A stretch of DNA of 64,000 nucleotides from Fasciola hepatica (taxonomy: Eukaryota; Platyhelminthes; Trematoda; Plagiorchiida; Fasciolidae), in NCBI GenBank assembly GCA_948099385.1, contig CANUEZ040000117.1, forward strand, positions 2,652,001 to 2,716,000, given 5' to 3'. Position numbers and translations under genes: made by a program. Numbering within the stretch: the first letter of the stretch is position 1; each line of letters starts with the position of its first letter. A model generated the notes under the pieces. It had not been told where the DNA came from and searched no databases. It saw only the letters and a program-made list of their open reading frames with translations. This document shows positions 13,051 to 24,665 of this stretch, piece by piece.

Positions 13051-15435
13051 AGGCCGAAGGACTTCGGAATTCTCGCATAAGGACCACGCAGTCTACCCTC
13101 TCAAAATACAGCAGCCTATAGTATCCACCATAGTGAACTGACACTTAGTGTGACGTCCCGAGATTGTAAATTAAAATCCTCTCAGAGTGATTTCTTTTAT
13201 CTACTCAGCCATCTACAGTGGTATACAGTTTCCAGGGTAGGCTAGTGGTTTCCTTTAATTTACTGTAAACCCAACAAAAGTTAGGTATATTTAATTCAAA
13301 CTGATATTAAGCTTTCACAGCTGTGTGGAAATAATGAAGGACGGATAACTTTGCTTACTTGAAAATGTAGAAAATTTCAGCTGACCTGAAATCTTTACCA
13401 AGGTATATTAAAACGAATTCTGTTCTTACCAGTTGACCAGTTTATCACTATCGGGTTTCACCTGTGAGCTCTAACTATCGAGTGTGATAGTAGAAAGGTA
13501 AAAAAAATAATTACAGTGTTGACAATGTTTAGCGAAGCGTATTGCCATACTAGTAGGCACTTTATAATTTCCGGTTGAAAGCATGACTGATCGCGATACG
13601 ATGTTTCGTGAACTGCATCAAAATTATCTGTCAAGGATGATGGTTATCCATGCTGACATCACGTAAGGCAGGAACTCTAAACAAGCAGTGTACTTCACTC
13701 AATTGTAAAATGCAGTTCATTTGGGTCGATAACCACATTGAGTTCAAACCACATTTCGTGGCATTCTCATGGGAATTCATTAGGTGATTAAAGCTGGTGG
13801 GATCAAATGGTAAAACATTTGACAGGTAATTACAAAGCAACGAAATGCTTGTGACGAACCACAAAAGAAACTCAATTGCCGTCTCTAAAGAAAGTTGGCT
13901 GGCATTGGAAATGAAGAAAGTTGAGAGGAACCTTAAGCATACCGGCCGCACTATGGTAAACGTCATATTGTGTTGTCTGATTGTACGCTCATCACTGGTT
14001 GTAAAGACAGGAGGAAAACATATACATCAATTAAATACCTAGAAATCTATTGACAAGCAAACCGATCCGGGGACTATCAGTTAGGAGCCCAATCTGAACC
14101 AGAAAAAAGGAAAGCAAGAGTACACATATACGACTCAATACTAGTTCACATAAAAGAAGCAAACAATCGTAGTAAATGACTTGAGGGCGATTTAATGGCT
14201 GCTATAAACAGTGTTCGTTACAAGAGCGGGACGAGAATCGTAACTTCCATAGAAGAAAACATCACCACTTTGGGCGAGGTTTCGGTCGCCAAACAATCGG
14301 GTGCAAAGAACAGCGAATAATCGACGTGCCCAAGTCATCGTGGACGGATCAGTTTGCTTGTGCATCACAGAAGAGTCTCCTGGATCATAGTTTCACAAAA
14401 GCAGGTTACTCATTTTTGACTGATGCGAAGATAAAGTGGTGGTAACATGAGAAGAGCAGAAACTAAAAGGATTTACAGTTTGTTTTCTATCAACTACGAA
14501 CTGAAATGACGGCCATAATACAAATGATTGTCGGCAAATTCACGCTGAAGAAGAGTCCGTGAGAAAAGCCTGGTCCATATCATACTATTTTTCCCTTATT
14601 TGCTTCCACGTAACAAAAAAGCCTATCATGCTAATGGGGTAGATCGCCGACCACAACGATAAAAATAGCAAACGAGGACCAAATTACTGAATGGTTTTTC
14701 TCCTGACCCATCATCAACTACGTAATTGCTATTTGTTGTTATCCTTTCCACTGGGCCAAAATATAGGCGGGCCGGAAAAGAATTCTCTTCTGGCTGTGAT
14801 AAAATCCACTTGCGTTGAATACGGCCTTCATAGATTGGGAAATTACTCTTTTTCACTGTTTGTTTAATTCTATCTTTATCGAGGTAACAAAGGTAGCACA
14901 ACTTCAACGTACTGAGAGATTTGTACACATCTAACGTAAATAGTATCAAACAATACATCAATTCATATTTCGAAACTTTACTTAGTATAATATACGAACT
15001 AAATAGGACCGTACATATTCTCACAAACCAGAGACGTTTTTATTCGAATGACGACAACTCGTGCAAAAGACAGATCACTCTTTTGAAATACTGATCGATC
15101 GTCATCCAAAACAAGGGAGATTCACGTGTTCCTAAAGTGAACAAGCAAAAAACATTAGGACATGAAATGTGGCAATAGATGTACCGTAAGCTTATATCGT
15201 AAATGATCCACAACATGTATTCGATCAAGGATGATTATCATGACGGCAAAATATGTGCCACTTAAGGCAAGAACTAGAACAGCAACAATTAAACCTGTAA
15301 TCCATATATATTTCAAAAAATCACTAGTTTTAAAAGTAGCCCAGTCTTTCAGAAGAAAATAGTAACAGTAACGAAATCTTGTCAGACAAACTCCTATTAT
15401 AGATATATAATACAAATCGACTTGAATCTTTCCCA
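13051..15435. other. No recognisable gene
   Basis: Contains open stretches at 13631-13966 and 14626-15024 (both minus, 111 and 132 codons). Neither has a domain, a repeat partner in this window or biased composition, and both are within what AT-rich DNA yields by chance. Confidence 0.5.
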
Positions 15436-15517
15436 TCCAAAAGCTAACGTTACGAGCCGGAATCGAACCAGCTACATTTTTATCACCTCCCTCATACTTT
15501 CTGACTGAGGTGCCCAC
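15155..15517 (-). other. Membrane-protein-like ORF, uncertain
   Basis: An open stretch of 120 codons on the minus strand contains one strongly hydrophobic segment (residues near 70-95, including GLIVAVLVLALSG) flanked by charged residues, as in a single transmembrane helix. A possible splice acceptor (pyrimidine-poor, ending TTACAG) lies just before the GLIVAV codons at about 15295. Its amino-terminal part is the tRNA-like relic at 15440-15530, so the ORF as a whole is not a real protein. At best, part of it is an exon of an unrecognised gene. Hydrophobic runs also arise by chance from T-rich DNA. Confidence 0.12.
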
Positions 15518-15530
15518 TGAAAGATGACAA
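15440..15530 (-). repeat. tRNA-like (possible SINE) relic
   Basis: The minus strand carries a perfect B box, GGTTCGATTCC, at 15459-15469, flanked by a CCGGC stem half. A plausible A box, GGGCACCTCAGTCAG, lies upstream at about 15500-15515. The arm lengths do not match a functional tRNA, which favours a tRNA-derived SINE head. Confidence 0.4.
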
Positions 15531-17736
15531 CTGGTGCTACCGCACGTAGTGCATGGTTCGTAGTTGTTCGAAGTGAACTAAACCAATCCCGGTGGTGGTC
15601 AGTTTCCTGAGGAATGAAATGCGGCTGGGCTTTGTGACCGTCTTTCAATAATTTGCCTCAACAAATTTGCCAAACGTTCACGTGGCTTTCAAATGAGCCA
15701 GGCAATGCGGACAAAAGGAGATCGGTGATTGCACACAGTATTATGAACCCAATGCCCCAGTCATTTCTAAGGTATAACCGAGAAATGTAACAGAGGAAAA
15801 TGACATAGCAAAATTATCATAATGCCACTGACTCAAGATTGTAGTAGACCAAGTATTAAGGGAAGCGCTTTCCTAAAGTTGATAAGTACGAAACTAATTC
15901 GTTTGTCTAGTGTTGCATACCACTTCGTCACTGTGGAGAATGATGACAGGAGCGCAAGATGTCGTTTATTGTCATAAGTTCCTCTTTTTCGTTATAAAGA
16001 CATTCACCACTTAACTAAGTGACTGTAATCTACTTACTGATCTGCTTAAATGACAGTCCGATATCATCGTGATCGGAGTGGGCAGTTGTGCATTATATTA
16101 CTCACACTTGGAAAGAAGAACTATCCGGAGGCGAATAACAAGGGCATGTTTGTACTGTAACACATGGGTTAAAAACATAGTGAGTGAACCGAAAATCTCG
16201 CTTACTTTTCGCCCAGGCAAGACAGTAATATTTAGCTGACTAATCTGCCAAGTTCGACTCAATTTTTGCCCTTTGAGCTGTGGACAGTGGGGAACACTCG
16301 TTGTCGACATCGCACTGGTCTACCCCAATAATTCAGTCGATGAGTTGGAGTGGAACACATCGAAGTCAAACCCCAGAGTTAGCAACCGCACACTCTCTGA
16401 CCGAATAAAGCATCTTTCGACACAGCATATTTCATCACGCCTAATTCAGCCCATCCGTGATACTGTTTTATCCGCGCATATGACTCTGATGATAATTTTA
16501 AAAGAAAAAACAGAAATATGCAGAATACCCGTAAATCACACTCACCATTAAGTATGACAGTTAGTTTTAAGGCCGAAACGTGGTGGTGATAAAAGTCAGA
16601 AGAAAAGCCACCTTGGGTCGAAAGTTTTCCCAAATTTGGAAAAAACGATCTTTTCTCCTATAAACAGCAGATATCAAGTTTTTTTTCCTAGTAAACAAAA
16701 TCAATGCAGCTCAGAGTAGCTGGTTGGAATCAATTTTAATTTAATTTCTTCGCAATTGGAAAATTGGAGGCAATCATATTTTCTGCCCGTTCAGGTACTG
16801 CTCCAAATAACCGCCGTATGTGGATCCAGATCGAGGATTTAAAAAATGAAGCGCGGGGTAAAGCAGATCAAATGAAAGTAAGGAAATGTGTTTACAATTC
16901 GAGCATTTTTCAATATGAGATTCTCGTCAACTGTGCCTTAACTACTCATCAGTGCTTGTTAGAAAATATCAAATAATGTGTTTGCTTGAGTCTCAAACTC
17001 GAAGCTCAGTCTCGATAAATGAATGTCGAGAGGTTTGTGACAAATCGAATTAACTAAAACGATCTAAGATCAATGATATTTTATTCAGTTGAGATTGGAG
17101 TCCGTATATTATTATCCGTGTTCGATTGGAAGGGCAACAGTGGACTGGGTACCGATATCTGGACCGGATAATGAGTTTATTCTAAATTTCGTTTCGCCAT
17201 TAGTTCTAATCGTCGGCTGACCTATCTGTTATCTGATCTGCAAGCGGAAAAAACATATTGATCGTGAAAGATGGAAACTGGCAAGTTTGTTTGTCCGATT
17301 TGGACGCCATTCGTCCGAATCATAAAGATAAAGGCTCTATTTCGAGCGACTAAAGATCTTTCCGGTGTTTCTATTCTGAAGGACTGTCTGAATTTTTGTC
17401 CAACTTGCCCAGGTAGCATGATCGATGCGGATGGTAATTTCGGTGAATCTTAGTTCTCGTATTTTTGATTCCATTGCGTCAGTTTTAGGTCCCTCTTTGG
17501 AATGAGTACCTCAGAAAATTCTCGGCGGGTGATGATAACGGTGACCTTTTCACAAGTGACGGTGATGCTCTTCAACCTGCTAATATAAAAAATCGATACC
17601 TAGCTTCAAGTAATCTATGACCCAAGGGGCCGCAAAAATATTCTCTATCTTACTGGTTTAGGAACTTCTGTTGATAGATGGGGAAAAATAAGATGTAATA
17701 AGTTTCACTTCAAGATATACGACTAATATAATGGAT

Positions 17737-17740
<4 letters not shown>
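15531..17740. other. No recognisable gene
   Basis: This is the region upstream of the truncated Gypsy element. I looked here for the missing gag, protease and amino-terminal RT and could not recognise them in any frame. The two opposing short ORFs at 17222-17453 have no known domain. Confidence 0.5.

Positions 17741-17809
<69 letters not shown>
17741..17809. repeat. (TA)n microsatellite
   Basis: An uninterrupted TA array of about 69 bases. The Gypsy RT reading frame begins at its right edge with no recognisable RT sequence on the left, so the array sits at the 5' breakpoint of the element. Confidence 0.97.
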
Positions 17810-17811
<2 letters not shown>

Positions 17812-18739
17812 GACAGATGGTTACGTTGGCATATGTGCAGATTTCTCTACTGGACCTAAAGATTGCCTAGAAACACATCAGTATCCGCTACAGACCCCGG
17901 AAGATTTGTTTTTTAAAATTGACGGAGGTAAAATATTCTCAAAAGTCGATTTATCCGATGCCTACCTTCAGGTTGATGTGGATAGTGCACGCGAAGAACT
18001 GGTGACTATTGATACCCACCGCTATTTGTATCAATACAATAGATTGCCATTCGGAGCAAAGTGCGCTCCGGCCATATCCCAGCAAATGATTGACACAATG
18101 CCGACTGACCTTCCATTCGCACTGGCCTACATGGATGATGTTGTCATTGTCAGTGAGTCTAGAGCTGAACACGTGCAACATTTGAACGAAGTATCACATA
18201 AGGTCCGTCTTTTTGGATTCAAGTTACGGATCGCGAAATGCTCATTTTTTCTCCCAAGCATACAATTTCTCGGCTTTATGATTGATAAAAGTGGACGGGG
18301 CCCAGACCCCTCCAAGGTGACACCTATTACCCAAAATCCTGCACCCAAAAAAGTGTAATTGCAATCCCTCCTCAGCCTTGTAAAATTTTACAATAATTTC
18401 ATTTCAAACATGCAGAACGTTAGAACTCCATTGAACGCCCTATTGAAACGGGATTCCGAATGGCGATGGTCAAATAACTGTCAATCATCCTTTGACGAAT
18501 TGAAGCGGCTATTGACGTCCACCCTAATGCCAACTCACTATGATCCCCGTTTATCCAAAATCGCCTCTGCAGAAGCCTCCGAATACGGCATTGGAGCAGT
18601 GCTCCTCCATAAATTTCCAGATAGCTCACAGAAGGCTGTGCTCGACGCCTCTCGGGCGCTCATAATAGCCGAACGAAATTACATTCAGATAGATAAAAAT
18701 AGCCCTGGCATTGGTATTGGCAGTTCAAAAATTCCATAA
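17810..18739 (+). pseudogene. Gypsy pol: reverse transcriptase and start of RNase H
   Basis: One reading frame runs from TDGYVGICADFSTG through the catalytic aspartate in KVDLSDAY (codon 17948-17950) and YMDD (18128-18139) to the thumb and connection region (LLSLVKFYNNF). It then enters RNase H (YGIGAVLLHKFPD). A TAA at 18356-18358 interrupts it exactly where this family usually has a charged residue before LQS, so it is a simple nonsense change rather than a domain end. The first RNase H aspartate, usually in a CDAS-type motif, reads SAEAS here, so the position holds glutamate. The frame fails near 18720 and the TDHKPL motif continues in another frame at 18771. The open stretch has no real start codon; it is an internal piece of pol. 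Confidence 0.9.
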
Positions 18740-18905
18740 ATTTCTTCGTGGTAGATGTTTCAACTTGTGCACTGATCATAAACCATTATCAGCCATCTTT
18801 GGTACCAAAAGGCTTTCCTCTTCATAGTGCAAACCGACTACAACGATGGGGAACGGTACTACTTGGTTATGGCAGCTTCAGATATGCTGACGCACTATCT
18901 CGCCT
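18720..18905 (+). pseudogene. Gypsy pol: end of RNase H, frame-broken
   Basis: The segment KFLRGRCFNLCTDHKPL (about 18735-18788) lies in a frame of its own. After a second shift near 18820 the frame changes to that of the downstream integrase (ANRLQRWGTVLLGY, then ADALSR at 18886-18903). Compared with intact relatives, the few residues between LLGY and ADALSR are missing, which points to a small in-frame deletion. The order TDHKPL, LQRW, ADALSR is diagnostic of Gypsy RNase H followed by the linker to integrase. Confidence 0.85.
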
Positions 18906-19984
18906 AATACAAGGGAATCCAGCTAGTCTACCTGGTGAAGATTTGGTAACATCCTCAGTTGAAGTTGATTATGAAGTCAAGCAGGTTTTTCGTGAGTCTA
19001 TTCATAATCTGCCTGTCGCGTTCACTACGATACAAAACGAAACTAAATCAAACCCTGAGTTCCAGCGAATAATTCATTTTCTGAAGACTGACTGGTCTAA
19101 AATTATCACCGATCATTACGTCATGCAATTTTATCGTCAAAAAGATGCACTCACGATAGTAGAGGGATTTCTAATGTTGTCTGAACGCATAGTGGTTCCT
19201 AAGACGCTACAAACCAGAGTGCTGAGGCACTTGTATAGTGATCATCCGGGTTTCACACATATGAAAGCACTAGCTCAAAGTTATGCTTACTGGCCTAACA
19301 TTGACAAACAGATTAAAGATTGTGTTAGATGTTATGAAGATTGTTCAACTGCTGCCGAGGCGCCCATCAAGGTTCCGCCACACTCTTGGTCGTTACCCAC
19401 AGAACCTTGGAAGCTGGTTCACGTGGACTTTACAGGTCCACTAGATCAGCAGTATTTCATAGTAATACTTGATGATTACTCAAAGTGGCCAGAAATAATT
19501 CCTATGAAAACTATCTCTTCTTCAAGCACCAAGACGACTTTTCGCTCAATTTGGGATCCCCGAAACCCTAGTCACGGATAACGGGGCCCAGTTCACCTCC
19601 ACTGAGTTCAATAGCTTCTGCCATTCCACGGCAATTGAGCACGTGCGGAGTCCAGTTTATCACCCTCAATCAAAAGTTCAAGCGGAAAGCGTTGTAGACA
19701 CACTGAAACGAGCTTTCAAAAAGTTGCAAGGGGAAGGAAGCATAAAAACGATACTTGACAACTTTCTGATGAAGTACCCCTCAACTCCTAAAGCATCAGT
19801 CCCAAACAATGCCTCACCAGCAGAAGCCTTCCTAGACAGACGCGTGAGAATACAGTTAGATGCCATGTACTCTACGGTCACCAAGTTTTCGAAACGACCA
19901 CACGTAAAGGCGATTCAACAGATATCACGGTGCAAGGCCACGCACCTTCAGCAAAGGGAAACGTGTTTATGTTCTCGATTTTAG
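18906..19984 (+). pseudogene. Gypsy pol: integrase
   Basis: After a linker, the zinc finger reads H (19228), H (19243), C (19321), C (19330), the HHCC pattern of retroelement integrases, followed by WKLVHVDFTGP with the first catalytic Asp at 19426-19428. A frameshift falls between about 19535 and 19560. In the next frame, VTDNGAQF gives the second Asp (19577-19579) and YHPQSKVQAES the Glu (19685-19687). The last two are exactly 35 residues apart, the canonical D,D-35-E spacing. The usual QAER after YHPQSNG reads QAES. The frame is lost again near 19900 (from SKRPHVK onward). Cutting and joining activity is not possible from this copy because no continuous protein exists. Confidence 0.92.
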
Positions 19985-20273
19985 TCACTCTTCAAGTCAA
20001 TGAATACCAGGAGTAATTGTTAGCTGATTGGATAGTGTGACATATGGTGTTCGATTAGACAATCGCACAGCCAAACAACATGTCAGCCACATCAGGAAAA
20101 GTTACAGCGCGGCAGCGGTAGATGAGAAGAACGAGGTAGAACTTCGGCTACGTGTACTTTTGGATACTTTTGCATTACCAGTGACAGAGGAGAAAACGGC
20201 ATCACCTGAGTCACCAAGTTCCGACGGTTTTGACGAGCAGGGACACTCAAAGCGGTCCCAGCCCCCTGTTTAA
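19905..20273 (+). pseudogene. Gypsy pol: integrase C-terminal tail
   Basis: In yet another frame, FNRYHGARPRTFSKG and VYVLDF (about 19911-19980) match the start of the Gypsy integrase C-terminal region. After two stops, VTYGVRLDN (20037-20063) and KQHVSHIR complete the chromodomain-like/GPY-type tail seen in this group. The following acidic and serine-rich stretch to 20273 ends the polyprotein. Order and spacing agree with the rest of the element, so these are parts of one insertion. Confidence 0.75.
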
Positions 20274-20325
20274 AGATTTTCCATTGATTCCTAAGAAAAA
20301 GCATTCGAGTCGACTTATAATGGCC

Positions 20326-20345
20326 GGGGGGGGGGGGGGAGAAGA
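20326..20345 (+). other. Polypurine tract candidate
   Basis: Fourteen G residues followed by AGAAGA lie about 55 bases after the pol reading ends, where an LTR element would carry the polypurine primer for plus-strand synthesis. If correct, the 3' LTR or its remains would begin just to the right, within 20346-20560, but no second LTR copy exists in the window to prove it. Homopolymer slippage may have lengthened the run. Confidence 0.45.
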
Positions 20346-20590
20346 CGGACGGTCAGCTGACGCTATGCACATGCATACACACCTACACATCCACACAAGA
20401 GCTCGCAAACGCGTACTCTCACACAAAACAGTGTTCGTATTGTCCGGCTATTCGCGAAGCCGCAATCGTTCGTTTTCTATGTATTTTCTCTTGTCAATTT
20501 ATTTTGTTATACGTGCCTGTATTTCATGTTCATCCATAAAAAAACCTATTCAGTGATCGGGTGTTCTGTGCCTCCTAATAGTTGGGTCAT

Positions 20591-20594
<4 letters not shown>

Positions 20595-20630
<36 letters not shown>
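20595..20630. repeat. (TA)n microsatellite
   Basis: A TA array of about 36 bases immediately left of the dispersed repeat copy 1. The inverted copy has TA-rich but less regular sequence at the same place (about 54665-54715), so the array probably grew from an AT-rich edge of the repeat. Confidence 0.95.
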
Positions 20631-20632
<2 letters not shown>

Positions 20633-20639
20633 TCATATA

Positions 20640-23600
20640 TTTATATACGTAGGAAAATTTCATTCTCTTCGCAGAGCGGAGATTCAACTACGCCGTAGAA
20701 CTGATGGCACAGTTTGACAAGCCATAGTGGTCATATTCGGATGCAAAACTCAACGGTCTATATTCAGAGTGCTCACTGTTTATCGGAGAGATAACTCTAA
20801 CTGAAAGCCAAATGACTGCATATCAAAAGTGAAATGTTCCTAGGGGACAAGCGGCACCAACATCGTCCCGGAGAATGCTGCACTTTAGAAAAGTCCTATT
20901 CAGAATAAATGGAAAAGCCTGCATTGATAAGTCACTCTTATTCCAGCCCTTTGAATAACATGGATGCTTATCATGTAGCCAGTAGCCACACAACCACATC
21001 TGACGGAAATTGTCGTATTTCCCTCACGGTTTGGAACTCAGAAGCATGGTTCTGTGCACAGTTTACATCTTTAAATCAGTTTGAGCTAACAAAATCTTGA
21101 ATAATACTACTGATTTTTAGAAGATTATACCATCGGTGATAGTTTCAATATTCACCCTTCCAACAACGTTCCTGACTACAGGATACATCCGATCGGTTGA
21201 TCAAGAAATTGCCGACAGTGTAAAATCCGAATTCATTGAAGAATTCACCGTAGTTCAAAGTGGGTTCGCACGGTAATCAGTGTTAAACTGCAACCGAAAA
21301 CAAGAAGAATTACTGATGAGTTATCTTTTGTTTGAACATTTTCACGGCTCAGATGAGGAACAACTGAATAAGGCGAATAACCTCGTGTTCCGTGATCAGG
21401 CATCACGGAAATACATCCCAAATAATATTAACAATGCTGTGTGAAAGAAATTGTTGATGCGATGAAAGAAAAAGTTTCCTCTTGTCTGGACTGGATGCTG
21501 ATCTCAGAGTTTAATCTGAATGTCATTTTTTTCATTATGAACAGTGGCTGATCCTTCCGTTTACTAATCTGTACTCGAAGAACGGCTGCTGGTTGAAAAG
21601 GATGGGAAACGGGCGAGTTTGAGTTTATTATCCTAAAACCGAATGTATATAAGGGGATGATAAAATTTGTATTTCGAGAGACAAAAAACAGTCCCGCTGT
21701 TCATAGTCCCACGGACTATCCACATGATTGTTCAACGTCCACACGTCGCATGATTGATGCAGACTGGAAGATCAGTGAGCATTCACTCTTGCATAAGAAT
21801 CACAAATGATTTCATAGATTTTCACCAAAACACACTTTCGAATAGAATAATTAACAAGATAAAACGGAGTTTCATTTACTAGCAAGGTATGAAACACTAA
21901 AACAGGGGTACTTCGTGAAACTCTGTGCAACACGTACTTAGTTGTATTTTTATAACAGCTGAAAATAGCTATCGATCTTCTTATTTCCGCAAGCAAAACA
22001 AAAAATGTGGAAAATACACGGTCGAGTCGAAGCGCGACCTCTACAATTAACCGCTGTGGTTGGGGAACAGTTGAGGAATACTGGAGCTTCAATGCTCACA
22101 ATGTCTGCGATGAACAAGAATCTCAATTTAATTCGATTTTTCCGCCAATTAGGGAGTATATCAATTGTAACTCACATCCAACACTGGCATCATGCATTAA
22201 ATTAAAAACCTTTAGATGATATTCTATAATCTTTTTGTAATATGAATGTGGATGGATAATCATTTTTTCGTTTTGTTTTAGAGCACAGACAACATATTTT
22301 TCTAAACGGCAGTTTCTTGGGTAAAATAACAAAATTGGTCATTTAGGAATGATTGTAAAACACAACTGTCGTTGTTGTTGTTTTTGCCATATAATACAAG
22401 TCCCTTACAGGTCTCCTTAACGAGCGACTATATTCAAAATGTATCGTCTTCACAACATGAGAAATCAATGCATCATATAACCTTCAAAAGATCAATCAAA
22501 TCAAATCAGCATTTGACCGGCAATGGTTGACCCACCAACATGGGAGAGTGAAAACTCTTCTCTCTAAGGTTCGAACGCATCTTCAGTCGCTCGTTAGTTA
22601 CGCCCCAAATTGACAGCCTCTACTTTGTAGAAATCCCCTTCCCGAAACATTGTACCAGCACAATGTAAAAAAATATTTGAATAAATTATACAGGAATAAA
22701 TGTTCATTATTATGTCACAGCGTGTTTGACAACCAAACGTATGTTTCGCTAGATACGGAGCAGCAAATAATGGTTCCTGTGCCGACAAATATATTCCTGT
22801 GTGTTGTTCTGAAGATAACAAACATACTTTGAAACGTAGTGAATCCCCCATCAGTGTGTGAAATATCAGGTTAGCTTAGCGATGAAAAAAACTACGTGAC
22901 TTGACAGTGTCACGTCTTTCTAACGCGCTTTTATATTTGGCATAGCCAACGTCCACTGTGGCCGTGATGTTACACCAAACGAAGTGGTTCGAGTAGCTTT
23001 GGAATTTATTTGTTGTGGCAAAAGCTTCGTTTATTGTGTTGTTGTTTGGAAAGTACCATTTGGGTTAGGCGGTACCTTGGAAGGAAATCGACTCTGCCCT
23101 ACAGTAACACAATATACAGATAAGTTGGTAATGGAGCTTAGGTTGTACAAATTGGACTGGAACGGACTTCGGTTTTACCCGTCAACCCCCACATCTGGTT
23201 TCGAGCTTCTCAAAATGTGTCATCACTATGTGGAATGAAAATCCTTTGAGAATAGCAACTTAGGCTTTGCAGACAAATGATTATAGTTTCAAATGAGACT
23301 TAGGATGATGGCCAAAATTTTACTTAGAACTTAGTACTGAGCTTTGTGGGGCTATTATTTTCGTGATATCTGACGACATCACTTTTGTTATTCGTCGTGT
23401 TTGACACAACACCTAATTACGGTGAATTGACCTAGAACAAATAAACCAGTAGAGGCATTGTCGCGATTAACATGTGAATACGCAACGACAACGATTGTAA
23501 CATACGAGCAACCGTTTTGAATGTGTAACTCCGGCTTTACATCACATGAAAAGCCGGAACAGATGCTCTAGTTTCACTTGAATGTTTTCCGAGCACGCTA

Positions 23601-24665
23601 GGTATTTTGATTAGAATCCTAGTGATAACAATATCAACGTACGATGTGGTGGACCTTCTTCATCATTTCTCATTACATGGCGAATCGGTTTTTGATTATA
23701 CCCAGAATCTGTTTTCGCTCAAGTACATTACCTACACATCGATACCACTTAATTTATCTATGTATTACTCCTAAGTGTATTCTTTGAATCATGTCATCTA
23801 AATTGGACATTTCAAAATCGTTAGAGATAACACTGATCAAATGGTAATATCAAAATAATGTTTAGTCGCATAGATCGCGATCGGTATGGTAGCCATCTCT
23901 GACACATTTCACACGCGCAGACCACAGTTGTCATCGAAGCGGAGAGTTACCAATGTTGCTTGAAATAAGAAATCTCATTTACACCTGGCATGATTCCTGC
24001 CCACTGGTATTCCCTTTTCAGTGGTACCAAATGGAAACCATCCCGGCTACAACATAACCTTGCTTGCATGAATCAACCGGGTTGTATCATACACCGTTAC
24101 TGCGTGTGCGCGATGTTGGGGCACATTATTGTATTCATTGCCGCATTTCCCTACTGATAATGATTGTCCAAGGTAACACCTTATTCCCGTAAGATTTGGC
24201 CTATCTGCCGGAAGTGAACCACCAAGTTTTCGTTCCTTGAACGGTTTTCTAATATTCATGATTGTGGAGACCATTATGTGATTGTACGCGGACGTTAGAT
24301 GGGTGTTCCGAACAAGGGAATGCGGTCACCGAGTAAACCCCTGTATGGCCAACGTCGGTTTGCCGGTTGCACAGATTCGTGTTTTTTGCATATTTCCTAT
24401 TGCATTATTTTATTTTCAATGAACTCCTAAGTAGTGGGAAAGCTGGTCCTGGGTACTACTTCAAGCAATGTGAACACTTTTTCGGAACAAATGATATGTT
24501 TCCTTGGTTTTGGTCCATATTTTCCGATGTACGATTATTTGATTGGGTTTGTTAAGAGTGCTTGTTCACGGAGTAACAACGGAGAGTTTCAACTCGGATA
24601 TGATGAGTCCTGGAATCAACCACTCATCAAAAAAATCAACTAATAATCTGCCTACTAATTGGTCT
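20640..24665 (+). repeat. Unidentified 4-5 kb dispersed repeat, copy 1
   Basis: The whole segment aligns, block by block and in order, with the reverse complement of 49665-54670. Near 20940-21000 about 55 of 60 bases agree; other parts are clearly lower and carry indels. Homology begins at about 20640 (possibly 20565) with TATATAC-TAGGA and is traceable to about 24665. Copy 1 lacks a 306-base insertion and a TA array that copy 2 has. Several blocks keep the same amino-acid-like reading in both copies in the plus direction of copy 1: near 20657-21105, 21120-21410, 21710-21768, 22007-22219 and 22520-22715. I recognise no transposase, RT, integrase or host domain. It may be a DNA transposon, an internal part of a large retroelement, or a duplicated gene segment with introns. 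Confidence 0.85.
22007..22219 (+). pseudogene. Cysteine-bearing ORF relic inside repeat copy 1
   Basis: The frame reads NRCGWGTVEEYWSFNAHN, VCDEQE and then a less conserved tail with further cysteines, ending at a stop at 22217-22219. The inverted copy (about 52985-53140, minus) reads NHCGWGTNEEYCSFNAHN, ICDEQE in the same frame. One cysteine of copy 2 is tryptophan here. The agreement between two otherwise diverged copies argues that this was once translated. The C-x(n)-EEYC-x(n)-CD pattern recalls secreted or extracellular cysteine-rich modules, for example the start of a laminin N-terminal domain, but the match is too short to claim. Confidence 0.4.

Larger units (their letters stand above)
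17806..20345 (+). mobile_element. 5'-truncated Ty3/Gypsy retrotransposon
   Basis: The plus strand carries, in the Ty3/Gypsy order, reverse transcriptase, RNase H, an HHCC integrase zinc finger, the integrase core and a short C-terminal tail, then a polypurine run. Gag, protease, the first RT motifs and the 5' LTR are absent; the coding similarity starts exactly at a TA array. One in-frame stop and at least four frame changes break the polyprotein. RT wording (DFSTG, DLSDAYLQVDVD, LPFGAK, YMDD) is that of the K02A2.6/Mag-type Gypsy group common in invertebrates, including flukes. No partner LTR can be defined, so insertion age cannot be read from LTR divergence. The right side meets the unidentified dispersed repeat at about 20.56-20.64 kb. 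Confidence 0.92.

Noticed and set aside
14626..15024. 132-codon minus-strand ORF
   Set aside because: No domain, no repeat partner, AT-rich codon use; compatible with a chance ORF.
17222..17453. Gag or protease of the Gypsy element upstream of the TA array
   Set aside because: No zinc knuckle, protease D-S/T-G motif or RT amino-terminal motif could be found in any frame of 15.5-17.7 kb.
17741..17809. CRISPR-like or satellite array
   Set aside because: It is a plain dinucleotide repeat with no spacers; no regular repeat-spacer structure exists anywhere in the window.
20346..20560. A defined 3' LTR for the Gypsy element
   Set aside because: Position is right, but no TG...CA ends or second LTR copy could be established, so no LTR was annotated.
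20985..21010. SDGNC in repeat copy 1, reminiscent of the catalytic loop of OTU proteases
   Set aside because: The rest of the OTU fold (His box, flanking hydrophobic pattern) is not present in the same frame of either repeat copy.
22007..22219. Firm assignment of the cysteine block to a laminin N-terminal domain
   Set aside because: Only a short cysteine and EEY pattern agrees; the diagnostic downstream tryptophan and long beta-rich region were not found.
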